From: Phlebotomus papatasi
Lineage: Eukaryota; Arthropoda; Insecta; Diptera; Psychodidae
Assembly: GCF_024763615.1 (NCBI RefSeq)
Contig: NC_077224.1
Span: forward strand, 1,178,001 to 1,242,000
Direction of reading: 5' to 3'
DNA length: 64,000 nt
Part shown: piece after piece, positions 21,680-32,399 of the stretch
Layout of the letters: each line of letters opens with the position of its first letter
Position numbering within the stretch: the stretch's first letter is position 1
The notes under the pieces: model-generated
Database searches by the model: none
What the model saw: the letters and a program-made list of their open reading frames with translations, nothing else
What the model was told of the DNA's origin: nothing
Translations under genes and position numbers: made by a program

Positions 21680-22500
21680 ATAATCGTAAAAACACGTCTA
21701 TGAAACACGAAAACGCTACTTGAAACAGGGGCATGACGTTTCCTATGTTTATTATTATTATTATTACTTTATTTAATCACAATAATAGGGTCATCCCTTC
21801 TACAATTGTGATAATTAAAAAAAAAATCAGAAAAAAGAGGAACATAAAAAAAATAGAGAATGACAAGAATTCAGAATTAAGAGTGTTCAAGAAACAAACA
21901 AATTAATTGCATCTAGGATCCAGCCTGAAGATAGAAATTACGAATAGCAACCGCAGAAATACGGCAATCACTCGGAAGAGAATTAAACACCATACATATG
22001 TTTCCTATATGTTTCTAGCGTGCCGAAAAAACTTTGGAGTTTATTCGGTGTTTTCTATCATTGTGGAATTAATTAGCAAAAAACACAAATACAAAATAAA
22101 AGCCAATTTAATAACGAAGACGCAACCGAAAATCCCAAATTGGCAACCTACGTAGTTTCGGAGATATCTCGTGAAATGTGTACGAAAACAGGAAAAAAAT
22201 TACACTAAAACTGGTCGCATTTTTCAAAGCTAATGTCACCCCTCTGACTAGAAACGTGGAAACGTATTCTAATAAGATTTTTTTTCTAGAAAAGCTAAAA
22301 TGCTTTTGTGAAACATCGAAATGTTTTTAGAAACGTAAGAACGTATTCAAGAAACAAAAAGTTTTCTATAGAAACACCGATACGTTCCTAGAAACATGGA
22401 AACGTTTTTTTAGAAACTTGGAAATGTATCCGATATGAGAACTTTTCTAGAAAAGCAGAAATGTATCCAAGAGAGTCAGAAACATTCATAAAATAAGGAC
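21680..22500. repeat. Degenerate GAAACGT minisatellite, split by a LINE
   Basis: Repeated words of the type TAGAAACATGGAAACGTTTCC in ~20-30 bp units, clearest at 22248-22495 and recurring at 21695-21746 and 22000-22020. The LINE at 21747-21999 interrupts it; 22021-22247 is poorly repetitive. Bases 22501-22570 are AT-rich and unassigned. Confidence 0.6.
21747..21999 (-). mobile_element. 5'-truncated LINE 3' end with TSD
   Basis: On the minus strand it begins in the last codons of a reverse-transcriptase ORF (MVFNSLPSDCRISAV, ending at a TAG), then a 3' UTR, and ends AATAAAGTAATAATAATAA. FNSLP near the ORF2 C-terminus and a TAA-repeat tail are common in Jockey/I-type LINEs. A 9 bp duplication GTTTCCTAT lies at 21738-21746 and 22000-22008, fixing both ends at 253 bp. 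Confidence 0.78.
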
Positions 22501-22570
22501 GATGGCACTACAAAATACAAGAAATTTTGTTACGGTTGCATTTATGGATTCAAAAAAAAAAAATTAAATT

Positions 22571-23060
22571 TCTTCTCCTATAATTTTATGGGATTGAATG
22601 GGAGAGTGGGAGAAGCAAGGAATTGCTGGAGATATAGGGAGTCTTGGTCTGTCCGTCAGTCTGTCCAGATCAAGTGTAGTTTTGTTGTCCGTGTTAAGTG
22701 TGTTAATAGTTCGAGTGCGCGTTTGTGGTGTTGTGCGTCTGTATTTTCAGACAAAAAAAAATGAATATAAGGAGCTAAAGGACTCAGAAGGTGGAAGGAC
22801 CCTAATATCACAATTATTGTGACCCTGGTGGTAACAAACTTTCCCTTAATCCCAATTTCTTCCCAAACGTACAACTTATTTCGGAACTGAGCGAGTCCAT
22901 TAAAATGGCCACAGGAAGTCATACATCACCGTTTTTGATGATTTGGGCGATTTGGGCTGATGTGACGACTCGTAATCATTTTGTGGCGTCAAAGTGATCT
23001 TCAATGTTTATTGAAAAAATTATTCTAAGGAACTCTGTCACATAAATATTTCTGTGAGAG
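22571..23060 (+). other. Promoter-like unique segment in an intron
   Basis: Less AT-rich than its surroundings. CCGTCAGTCTGTCC at ~22654 contains an arthropod initiator-like TCAGTC, followed by GTGTTAAGTGTG and GTGCGCGTTTGTGG text typical of dipteran leaders or retroelement LTRs. It ends near TATTTTCAG. No conserved ORF. It could be an LTR fragment, an intronic promoter on the plus strand, or neither. Confidence 0.25.
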
Positions 23061-23289
23061 GGAGTGGCCGTTCCAACAAATTGCGCGTCAAACAAGATTA
23101 TGGATTAAAAAAAAAACAACGTTTTCAGACTAATCATAGATTATCAAATTTTGAATGTTTTCTGATCTTTTTCTTTTTAATTATACGAATCAATAAAAAT
23201 AATTTTCAAACAAAAAAAAACATTGTGAAAAGTTGCAGTTCAATTGAATTTATCCTGTATTTGATTTCTCTGAGCAATATAAATATTCG

Positions 23290-23294
<5 letters not shown>

Positions 23295-23320
<26 letters not shown>

Positions 23321-23321
23321 C
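23295..23321. repeat. ATT microsatellite
   Basis: About nine ATT units followed by ACCACGCTAGAGGG. The stretch 23061-23294 is AT-rich and unassigned, except that GGAGTGGCCGTTCCAACAAA at ~23062 recurs as GGAAGTGGACGTTCCAACAA at ~29789. Confidence 0.9.
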
Positions 23322-23448
23322 CACGCTAGAGGGCGTTTCACCTTAGGAAGGAGGTGTATCATACGTCATGTAAATTAACGGCTAGATCAGTTACGGGGAA
23401 TCTATATTGTTTTTTTTGTTACCCTCTTTTTTACCAAGATCTCACCAT

Positions 23449-24757
23449 GCTATTACATTAGGTTTTTTTCAATTTGTAAATTCAATTTAATTTTCAGATG
23501 AATTGTTTCTATGCATTATTTTGCATTAAAGATCATTTGAATTGATAGATTATCACTTATGTATTGATAAAAAATAATACTTGACAAATTGATTTCAACT
23601 CAGCAAATTAAAATGTTTAAAATTATTCAACAATTTCAATTTTAGGCGATATAGGCACCCTCATTTTCGCTGTTTCTTTCTGCAAATGAGCTCCAACTAT
23701 GTGAAGTAGTTCCTCAAATTCTTCAGTAGCCATACGAAGAAAATTGTTGTGTCCAAAAAAATCCCCAGTTGCGATATCATCATACATTTTTTCAATGAAT
23801 TCGTGGGCAGATCTCTCTTGGATCTATTTTCTGGCCCACAATCTCTTTCTTTTACCTTGAGACATATATTTATTGAACATGTATCCTACATCAAGTAGGA
23901 AAATTTCTTCCTCGCGGCTTTTTGGAATTGAGCAATTTTCTCGCAAAAATGTGTCCTGGCTATGAAAAATTTTAAGTGATTCTTGCAATTTTAATGCTCA
24001 ATTTGCTGAGTTCAATTTAAAATTAAATTGTGAAAAATCCTAGTGTGATAGCACCGTTACAGTGCTTTACGCATTTTCCTAATTTAATTTTAAATTCAAT
24101 TGAGCCAATTGAGCATTATAAGATTTCTAGAATTTACTTGAAAATTTTCACAGCCAAGACACATTTTGCAAGAAATTTGCCTCAATTTTAAATAGTGCCA
24201 CGAAATTTTCGATTGCGAATGACTTCGGAAAATGCGTGATAGTCCTTAAAATGTCTTATAAGTCACTTATCTGTTATGCAAAAAAAAAAATCCCCAAAAC
24301 CAGAAGAAAGGGTTGTTGGCAAGGGGATCATTAAGAGATTCTCATACAGTCTTTACTCTCGAAAAATTACTCCCGATACTGAAGCTTCACAAGTTTATCA
24401 CTAATCTCTGTACTTATTTTATTTTTTTTGCCCACAAATAATAATTAATTACGAGTGACTAAATTTAATAAAAACAATTTAGTACAAAAGGCTACTTGTT
24501 TAACTGCAATAAAATTGAAATTAATGAGCAATTTTAACATTTTAATTTGCTCAATTCAAATTTAATTGAGCAACCACATTTATGCTATTTTAGCATGCTT
24601 AACCATGTTTTGGCGGGCCAAGTATTAGTTTATATCAATAAATAAGTGATAATCTATCAAATCAAATGATTTTTAATGCAAAATACCGCATAGAAAAAAA
24701 TTCATCTGAAAATTAAATTGAATTTACAAATTGAAAAAAAATCCTAGTGTGATAGCA
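23449..24757. mobile_element. Inverted composite of two decayed Harbinger copies
   Basis: The outer ~130 bp arms (TGCTATTACATTAGG at the left; CCTAGTGTGATAGCA at the right) are inverted repeats, both with TCAATTTGTAAATTCAATTT and ATAGATTATCACTTA. A third end, CCTAGTGTGATAGCA, lies in the middle at ~24038-24052. The sequence on both sides of it is also inverted (23936-24030 versus 24075-24190). This fits two head-to-head copies; only the left one retains coding sequence. Confidence 0.6.
23623..23943 (-). pseudogene. Harbinger (HARBI1-like) transposase N-terminal remnant
   Basis: Minus-strand reading gives KRKRLWARK, a TAG stop, then IQERSAHEFIEKMYDD, FFGHNNFLRMATEEFEELLH and IVGAHLQKETAKMRVPISP, ending at TAA (23623-23625). 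Harbinger transposases share this layout: a Trp-containing basic start, an R-x-x-x-G/A region, F-x-x-F-x-R-M-x-x-E-x-F-x-x-L-L, then a Glu/Thr/x-Met-Arg stretch. The DDE core is missing, and the in-frame stop at about 23827 plus the truncation show it is dead. It is too broken to appear as a single long ORF. Confidence 0.75.
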
Positions 24758-24921
24758 CTAAAAGAAAGTACTAAAGTGTAAGAAAAATACAGCTGTTGTA
24801 AAAAAAATAGCATAATATCTTCCCAATGAATTACTTATTTTGTTAAAGAAAAATCATCAGTCATTGTTAGTTTACAGAACAAAAGAATAAAAAATAGTAG
24901 TAATAGAAGCAAAGGACTTAC

Positions 24922-25612
24922 GTTTGAGTAATCTAAACCCTGAGTTGAGAAGAACCTTCCTCACGACAATTGGCGTCACTGCAGTCACCTTCCATTTGAG
25001 TATTTTCGTCACTAACGCATGCATCGGCGGACCGGCTTCGGTGTCTGAGGCAAAGGTGAGAAAAGGTGGCACATTTGGGAACATACTGGGTGATATTGGT
25101 CCAGCTATTGCTGCAAACTTCCCCCCACTCGATGCCTCTACAATTGCCTGATGGGCTTCAGCCGATGGCAAATTCACTTTGGACTGAATCGCCACTGAGA
25201 TATTGGCACTAAACATCTTTCCTCCGGAATCAACATCATCCGATTGCGACATCAAATCATACACATCCTCTTCATCAAAATCCACCCCATTCCCCGTCAT
25301 GGCATCCCCATCCAAACTACTGCACTCCGTATCAGACATATCTGAATGGGAGTCCTCGACATCCTTCGTCGTCGGTGGAACTTCCGAAGTTTGTAGGGGA
25401 TCCTGCGAGACCTTGTGAGTCTCACCATTGATCACAGACACTTTAGGCGGAGAATAGCAGTTCCCATTGATCTTTTTCGGGGACTCAGTCATAATGTCCT
25501 TGTCCCCTGAGGAACAATTGGAAAAAGTCGGGGCAGCATGATGGCCATTGGACAGTTTAAGCTGATAGTGCATCGGTGGGGAATCTTCGTCGCGTGAACG
25601 TTTAAGTGCCAG
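24922..25612 (-). CDS. TTLL4: TTLL4-like polyglutamylase, second coding exon
   Basis: Continues the reading frame from 30902 in phase 0 (acceptor TTGCAG just before 25612) and ends in phase 1 at a GTAAGT donor (24916-24921). It covers about residues 180-409 counting from the ATG at 31438. The first two thirds are acidic and Ser-rich (for example DSHSDMSDTECSS, then DFDEEDVYD), typical of a disordered linker. The last ~55 residues, starting FPNVPPFLTFASDTE and including LKWKVTAVTPIVVRKVL, match the block that leads into the TTL domain in animal TTLL4 proteins as I know them; this is what identifies the exon. The split codon at the 3' end (C + AA = Gln) is completed correctly by the next exon. 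GC content is clearly higher than in the flanking introns. Confidence 0.85.
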
Positions 25613-26440
25613 CTGCAACAAAGTATTATTGCATCACTATGATAAGCATTTCCCGCATCCTCAGTGAAATACTCAACGATCTTTCTTTTAAGATAAGAAA
25701 ACCAATCTCTCAACTCCCTCACATTCCTTAAATACTTCATTTTCACTTCCGCAATGCACCCCCCCTCCCACCAATTGATGACTAATTTTCATGCGAATGA
25801 AGACATTGATATACTTTAATGCTCTATTTATACAATCACCTCTTTGTCTTTGCAATATCTTCATTTTTTCTTTCACACACTAAAAAAAAATATATATATA
25901 ATTGATAAAATTGAATGTGAGAAAAAGCTAAATAGAAAAATTTAATTATACTTCTTCGTGATTTATGGCCAAATGGTTTAAAACAACTTCTTGGCTCCGA
26001 AAATTTTGCTTACTAATTGTTATACTCTCAAACTTTTCTTAGAAGATTAAGAAAAAAAAACATATCACAAAAATATCTTTACATTCTTCCGGAAGAAAAT
26101 TCAGGGTGACTTTTGTGTATATCACAACATATAGAAAACTAACTCCTAACACAATTTTTAATAAAAGAATATTATAAAAGCTTATTGTAGAAGAAAATTT
26201 CAATGTGAAAAGCGTCCCAGGCTTTGCAGAGTCCTCGTACTCACGAGAAAAAGCTCTCCGTAAAAGGGGAATTAATTTTATTATTACTTTTGAACTCTTA
26301 TTGCAAGATAACTCAAATTTGACACAAAGTTACTTAGATATATTGACTTTAGATTCGTGAAAACAATACCCATCAAATCATTGCTCTACTTGCCGATTTT
26401 ACTCGGAGGTTTTTTGAATTTTAACGGTATATTCTAGTAC
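25613..26440. other. Intron between first and second visible exons, mostly unassigned
   Basis: Contains an R3 fragment at ~26208-26262 (AAAAGCGTCCCAGGCTTTGC). Otherwise AT-rich with no coding or repeat signal. Confidence 0.5.
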
Positions 26441-27130
26441 ATTCAGAGAAAATCTGTAGATTTTCGGCAGAATTTCTGCGTAGAAAATATGTAGATTTTC
26501 TGCAGAAATTCTGCCGAAAATCTGCAGATTCTCGGCAGAATTTCTCCCTAGAAAATCTGCATAACCTCCATTACTTCACAAAAATATTGTTGATTTATCA
26601 AGAAACTGTAGAAGTTATAAAGAAAATGGTATGCTCTGCTTAACAAGCATTACCGAGTACACATTTTAGATAAGTAAAAAAATGCGAGCAAAAATACTAA
26701 TTTCTTAAAAATCGCCAATCGAGTGATACGAAAACAAGAAATTTTTGTCGACACTGTGTTTAAAGTTATCACTTCACTATTCTCTACTTAGAACACGGCG
26801 TTGCAGAATTCTTCATTTTATATAAACACTGTGAAATCACCAAGAGAATCACTCTATTGATTGTTGCAAACTTCAGTGAAAAATATTCCATCTTTTCTGA
26901 CATAGCTGTCTGGAAAGTCTGGAATGTAGAAAAATTTACAGAAAATCGGCAAAATATCTACAAGAATTCGTCAGAGTATGCAGCAGAATTCGTCAGAAAA
27001 TCTGCAAAAATTTCTGACGAATTTTGTCCCAAGCCCAAATAAAATTCGTAGGACTATCTACAGATTTCTCGGCAGATTTTCGGCAGAAGTGTAGATATTT
27101 TCTGCAGAAAACTTAAAGATATCTGACGAA
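26441..27130. repeat. Foldback-like repeat of TCTGCAGA / TTTCGGCAGAA words
   Basis: Words such as AAAATCTGCAGATTTTC and TTTTCGGCAGAATTTCTGC recur in both orientations at 26450-26570 and 26935-27125, with a non-repetitive centre. This gives long self-complementary ends. Confidence 0.6.
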
Positions 27131-27209
27131 ATTATTTGACGGGTAGTCCACCAATTTAACCCTGGACTACTTAAAAAAAGTGATTTTTATTTACAATGCA
27201 AAAATAACC

Positions 27210-27925
27210 ATTTCGTTGTCACTTTTTACCACTTTTCGCCAGTTTTGTAACCACTTCTCGCCACCTCATTTGAAAAAGTTCAAACTCGATTATTTTGGGC
27301 AATATTATGCAAAGAATACATTGAGCATTTCTTTTTCCTCGTGACCACCTTATTATTACTCACTTTAGATGAATTTTCTTCGCTTTTATTTGAGAAATCA
27401 AATTATTAGACTATTGTAGAAAGTAAACAAAGTAGATTTGACAACTGAGAATATATGAAGTGAAGTTAGCGTCGCCTATTGAAAAGCAATGGCGACAGGT
27501 GGTGAAATCATTCCAAAATATTCCCACTTTCCGCCATGGCTCATTTTTACATAAAAATAATATAAAGTGAAACATTAAATAACTAAATACAAATTTTATG
27601 TATTCGCCGAATGTAATTCATTGTTCAATAGATAAATTATTTATTCAAAATCGTAAATTTTGTTTGATAAAAGTTTCATGACACTAACAATATTTGGTAA
27701 GAAATATTGGATTCGATGCATTTGCTTAAAACATTGCTCTGAAAAATGCTCAAAATCGTAAATTCAAAACGAATAATTACTCTTTTTCGACTATATACGT
27801 AGCAGCAATAAAAATACAAGTAACTTTGCGGCTCATTTATTTCATAAATCGTGAAAAATAGCGATTTTAATATAAGTGGCGAAAAGTGGGGCATTGGTGA
27901 GAAGTGGTGATTCCACCCTATGAGT
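27210..27925. repeat. Probable TIR element with CCACTTYTCGCCA subterminal repeats
   Basis: TTACCACTTTTCGCCAG and AACCACTTCTCGCCACC at the left are mirrored by GTGGCGAAAAGTGGGG and GGTGAGAAGTGGTG at the right. Exact ends and target duplication could not be fixed; 27131-27209 may belong to it. Confidence 0.5.
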
Positions 27926-27956
27926 AGTTTTTGTCTCATGATCATGTCACATAAAG

Positions 27957-28422
27957 ATTAACCGTTTAACGATGAAACACTTTTTACGGACCGAAAATTA
28001 ACAATAAAAATTTAACGGATAAACAAAATCAATGAAAGTCTTACACCTGACTTTGGAAAATCTAAAAGATTCTGATTCGATGCATTTTTTAGCTCTACGA
28101 GCTATAGGGACAAACATAGCCATAAAATTTAAGTAATTTTCTGACAATAACAATGAATAATAATTTTCAGTCTAATTAAGAATATTACGTATTAAGTATT
28201 GTAGTTTCTTTTTCCAAAACGGTTTGGCTTGAAAAAAAATTAGAAGTATAAAAAATAATTAAAATAATTTTTCAATATAAGAATTTAAAAATTCGTCATT
28301 TTTAAGGTTAAATATTTACTATAGACATAGCAAATAGTTGGAGACTTGCATTAGATATCCTAGATTCCTTCAACCTTCTACTTTGCAATTACGCACAAAC
28401 ATAAGAAAAAAATAATTTCAGG
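27957..28422. mobile_element. piggyBac-like MITE, truncated relative of 19448-19916
   Basis: Starts TTAACCGTTTAACGATGAAA and follows the 19448 copy (shared CACTTTTTACGGAC, ATAGGGACAAA, TTCCTTCAACCTT) until the next MITE begins. The right end is missing. Confidence 0.7.
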
Positions 28423-28424
28423 TA

Positions 28425-29199
28425 GGGTAAATTAAGCTAATTCAAAACCTGCTCCAAATGGAAACATCATTGTTTTCATGATAAATACAGTACTAAATTA
28501 TTATATTTATATATTTTCTATACCACAGTTTCATTATTTAGTTAATTTTGCTTCAAATAAAGTGAAAATCCATTCATATTTTCAAATTTTAATTTGTTAA
28601 TTTCACAGAATAATTAAAAGTGTACCTTCTTCACTATCAAATTTTTTAAAATTTAACATTTATGTCATATTTCTGGCTAATTTTAGTTAAATTAAGTGCT
28701 AATCTTTATTGTTAATGGTACGGGAAGTTTTCAAGTGAAATAATTACCTATTTCGTGAACAAAAAGGGTTTTTCTGAAGTGCCTGCAAATGCTTCAATAG
28801 GAAACCCCGGAAATATGATTTTTTGGAGAGATTTTCTTATTGTTTTAGATGGGAAAGGAGAAGAGACCAGGAATAAGTACAAATCCCGCACTTAGGAGCA
28901 ACTCAACAAGGTTTTGGAAGACTTTCAGTTACACTGTTTGTCTCCAATTAGAAAATTTCCCTTGTCTCCATTTGGATTAATTTGTTTCCAATACAAGCAT
29001 TTTGCACTTGTATGTTTTTCTTGTATTTAAGAAGTTTTCAAATTATATTTAAAGAATTTTCACTAAACAGTAACATTCTAGAAGAGTCAAGGAGCAAATT
29101 TATGTAATTCTCTTCAGAAAAAAAATATGAACATAATGTGTTGAATCTTCTGTCAAAGTTAAAGCGTCTGGAAATGGTTTTGAATTAGGAAATTTACCC
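28425..29199. mobile_element. TA-flanked MITE (GGGTAAATTAAGC), copy 2, longer form
   Basis: Ends GGGTAAATTAAGCTAATTC and TAGGAAATTTACCC, flanked by TA at 28423-28424 and 29200-29201. It carries ~340 bp absent from copy 1. Part of that (ATGATAAATACAGTACTAAA) is present in the inverted fragment at 56267-56375. Confidence 0.82.
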
Positions 29200-29201
29200 T
29201 A

Positions 29202-30031
29202 AATAGTAAAGAATGCGAAAGTCAGGAGCCCATCAAGCCTAATAAAAAGTGAAGCTATTTTTCACTTTTCCTTGTAAAAATTTTGCAGACAATTTTACAA
29301 AGCCTTAAAAGTTTAATAATAATAATAATAATAATATACCGCGAATTAAACAAATTTGCTCCTAGTTCCTGTATTATTTCGGCGGACATTATGAAATATA
29401 TATTTTTAGATAGCTTTTAATGCACGATTTCGAAATATATAAAAATTATAAGTCAATTCTCTTTAGGAAAAAACTTGCCAATAGTCTTCAGTGCCTCTAT
29501 GCAAAAACGTATGGAAAAATGAAATGTCGAAAGGCCCCTGGCGAAAGTACTTTTAAGGGAAAGCATCTAAGTTCAAACATTCCGCAAGGCATGGGACATT
29601 TTGCCATCACTTTCGTTAGAAATAAACGAAACATCGAAATAAATAAAATATTTTATTATGTTGCATCTAGAGCTCGAACCTTTCCAAAGATAAGTCCCAC
29701 ATTCGAACGATTTGTGTCAAAGTAACAAAGATATTGAGACATTAACAGAAAATGTTCTTAAAAATGGCACGTAAAAATTTTGGTGAAAGGAAGTGGACGT
29801 TCCAACAAATTTCTGCACTTTTTTTTACACAAATCGCGCACCAACCAAAAATTAAAAATCTTGAACCTTCTGTACTTTGAAAATAATTTTAAAAATTAAG
29901 AAAAAAAAGAATTTATGGAAATTTCGTGTAAAAACCATCTGTCCTTTTGTGTTACACTGGATTAAATTTACCAAAAAATTATTGTGTCAAAATGGTCAAA
30001 ATGTTTGTTTCTTCAACTGAAAATATCTCCA
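29202..30031. other. Intron, AAT microsatellite and unassigned sequence
   Basis: An AAT microsatellite lies at ~29312-29338. An open frame at 29420-29725 has no recognisable domain. GTGGACGTTCCAACAAATT at ~29792 resembles 23065, hinting at a shared decayed repeat. Confidence 0.4.
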
Positions 30032-30282
30032 TACTGAGAAAAAAAGAGGGTGCGATTAACTTTTTTTCCTCAGAAATTTAACACTTTTTAGGTGTAAAAA
30101 TATATCAACATTTTTTAATGTTAATTTTACACCTTTTTGAGGGTAAAATTAACATGAAAAAGGGTAACTTTAACCCCAAATACACCTAAAAAGGGTAATA
30201 TTTACACCGATTTCAGATCAATACTGCAGGGTAAAATAAACATTTCCGTAATGTTATTTTAACTTTTTCGGATTTCTCTGTG
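30032..30282 (-). mobile_element. MITE family A, copy 4
   Basis: Inverted relative to 7516-7766: begins ACTGAGAAAAAAAGAGGGTG and ends GGATTTCTCTGTG. Bases 30283-30609 hold nothing that I can assign. Confidence 0.85.
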
Positions 30283-30609
30283 TTGGACATCACTTGGAGA
30301 TCCCCTATTTAAGGAAGCTTGAATGTATTTTATTTGAATTTTCTGAATAATTTCTGAATTGTCTGACTTTCCAACTATTCTGTCCGACTTTGAAAAGCTG
30401 TTTTTTCGGTATTTTTCACTGTTAAAATATTTTTTAATGTACGAAGAAAACGAAAAAATAAATAAGGGAAGAGCACCAATGATCGGCAGTGTTCCTCGGA
30501 TCGTCAGGTTATTACCATATTGTTGCACTAATTCAAATTAATTTTTAAATATTATTAGTTACTTTTTTACTATTTAACTCTCACAAGAATGCAGTGCATT
30601 AGCTCAATG

Positions 30610-30784
30610 AATTTTTAATGTTAATTTTACACCTTATTAAGGGTAAAATTAACATGAAAAAGGGTAAGTTTAACCCCCAATAGACCTAAAAAGGGTAATA
30701 TTTACACCGATTTCGGATCAATACTGCAGGGTAAAATTAACATTTCCGGAATGATATTTTAACTTTTTCGGATTTCTCTCAGTG
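30610..30784 (-). mobile_element. MITE family A, copy 5, truncated
   Basis: Only the inner and right part is present (from TTTTTAATGTTAATTTTACA to TTTCTCTCAGTG). Ends 118 bp from the donor of the first visible TTLL4 exon. Confidence 0.82.
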
Positions 30785-30901
30785 CAGATATTATTGTTTA
30801 ATTGCTTTAATAATTTACCATATATTTTCCCCTCAGATACCACAATTAATGTCGTGGGTGCATTGAGAATTGAAATAATAAAAAAAAATATCAGTACTTA
30901 C

Positions 30902-31483
30902 ATCATCATTTCTAATTTTATCAATTCCATTTGAGGATTTGTAGATTTCATGCGGTTCCGATTCACTTCTTGGTCGTGTGCGTCTCTTATGCAAATCCCC
31001 ACATGCTATTTTCTGCTCTGAGATTTGCTGTTGCTCCGCATGATCCTTCTTCTTTAGCATGTACTCGGATATATTTTCTTTGATGTGATCCTCATTCTCT
31101 CCATCCAATTCTCTTATCACATTCTGCGATTGGGTCTCCTTGGTGAGTGCCAGTAATTTTCGCGATGCCACCATATGACGTGGTGGGCTGTATTTTGATC
31201 TAAAACCATTTCTCATTGCACCCCCACCTCGGTGCTTCATCTCTTGTCCCAGCATGTGATGTGTCTTCATCTGATAGCTATTTAGGGCATCTGACACCTC
31301 ATCACCACCAACAAATTGATGGCATTCACTACGGCATCTCCTCCTGAGAGTCACCTTCTGCGTTTGCCCACTATTTCCACACACCCCATACTGACTCCCA
31401 CCGTTCTGCATTCCATTCTGTGCTCCTCCGTAGTCCATCTTCTTGCTACTACTTTTGGTTCTCGTGTTGTTGTTGTGAACCTC
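30902..31483 (-). CDS. TTLL4: TTLL4-like polyglutamylase, first visible coding exon
   Basis: Encodes the N-terminal, low-complexity part of a tubulin polyglutamylase of the TTLL4 type. The acceptor is GCAG at 31484-31487 and the donor is GTAAGT at 30896-30901, so the exon is 582 nt and phase 0 at both ends. The likely start is the ATG at 31438-31436: it has A at -3 and G at +4, and begins MDYGGAQNG. The 15 codons before it are open, so translation from an upstream exon is not excluded. The residues are rich in Gly, Asn, Arg and Ser with no domain that I recognise; TTLL4 proteins generally have a long poorly conserved N-terminus before the catalytic domain. The assignment rests on phase-compatible joining to the next exon at 25612. 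The 5' part of the transcript is not in this exon and must lie to the right. Confidence 0.75.
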
Positions 31484-31931
31484 CTGCAAAAAGGCAGAGA
31501 GGCAACAATTCAATTGATGACCTTGACTCAGATCAATAAATCAACAGGAAGTGACAATACTTTATCAATAAATTGAGATACGTCTCTCAATTTATTAGAT
31601 CACAACATTTTTGGCAAAGACAATTTTAGAAAATATTTCTGCTTGTCTTTTTCCAAAAGAATTACACAAAAAAAAAACAAACAATTTTACACTTAATAAT
31701 AGCTTTATGAGAATTTATGAACAATTAAACGAGTTTAAATTTACGCTCTTAAGAAAGTATGACTCATAGAATCCCAATTATCCAACATGTGTGAGAATTC
31801 GTATTAATTTTCTTCTTATGGATATAGGGTACTTCAAGAAGATAATAATTAAAATAAATATAATATTCATTCGAAAAAAGATTTTAAATAAAGGTTTTCT
31901 AGTTTTTATTATTTCAAAATGCAAGAAAATA
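31484..31931. other. Sequence upstream of the first visible exon
   Basis: Probably intron (the exon at 30902-31483 has a good acceptor). AT-rich; no additional exon or promoter motif recognised. Confidence 0.45.
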
Positions 31932-32361
31932 GGCTAAGTGTACCAAATTCCGGCCAGCCTGCAATTCCGGCCACATTATTTGTTCTTCAAAATTCCATGA
32001 ATTTTTAATTTTTGCATACTCTAGAGAGATTATTCAATGCAAAAAAAAAAAACAAAAAATATAGCTTCGACGAGCAAGATGATCTGAAAAAGGTATTGGA
32101 AGAATTCCGGAAGGACAAGGAACTATGAGATTGAAGGTGGCCGGAATAGGGCACCAATGCTATGTCTACATTTTTATTCATTTTAAAATGTACTAAAAAT
32201 GATTTTAGAGAAAATAAAGATGATAAACTGTTTACAAGGTTCCAAGCAACAGTCCTTATAAAAAAGTAACAAAAAAATCAATTTGTATTAAAAATATTAT
32301 ATTTCAAAATTGAGACTTTGACGCTTGCATGCAACTATGCCGAAATTTGTCACACTTACCC
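31932..32361. mobile_element. 430 bp TA-flanked MITE (GGCTAAGTGTACCAAATTCCGG)
   Basis: Ends GGCTAAGTGTACCAAATTCC and GAAATTTGTCACACTTACCC are imperfect inverted repeats flanked by TA. CCGGCC words repeat inside the left end. Related by sequence to 34017-34424. Confidence 0.75.
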
Positions 32362-32399
32362 TAATAATTTTTTAATAATAAAGCGTGTGCATGAAACGA

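Noticed and set aside
29420..29725. 101-codon ORF in the first visible intron
   Set aside because: Plus strand, low complexity, no motif, no splice sites linking it to another exon.
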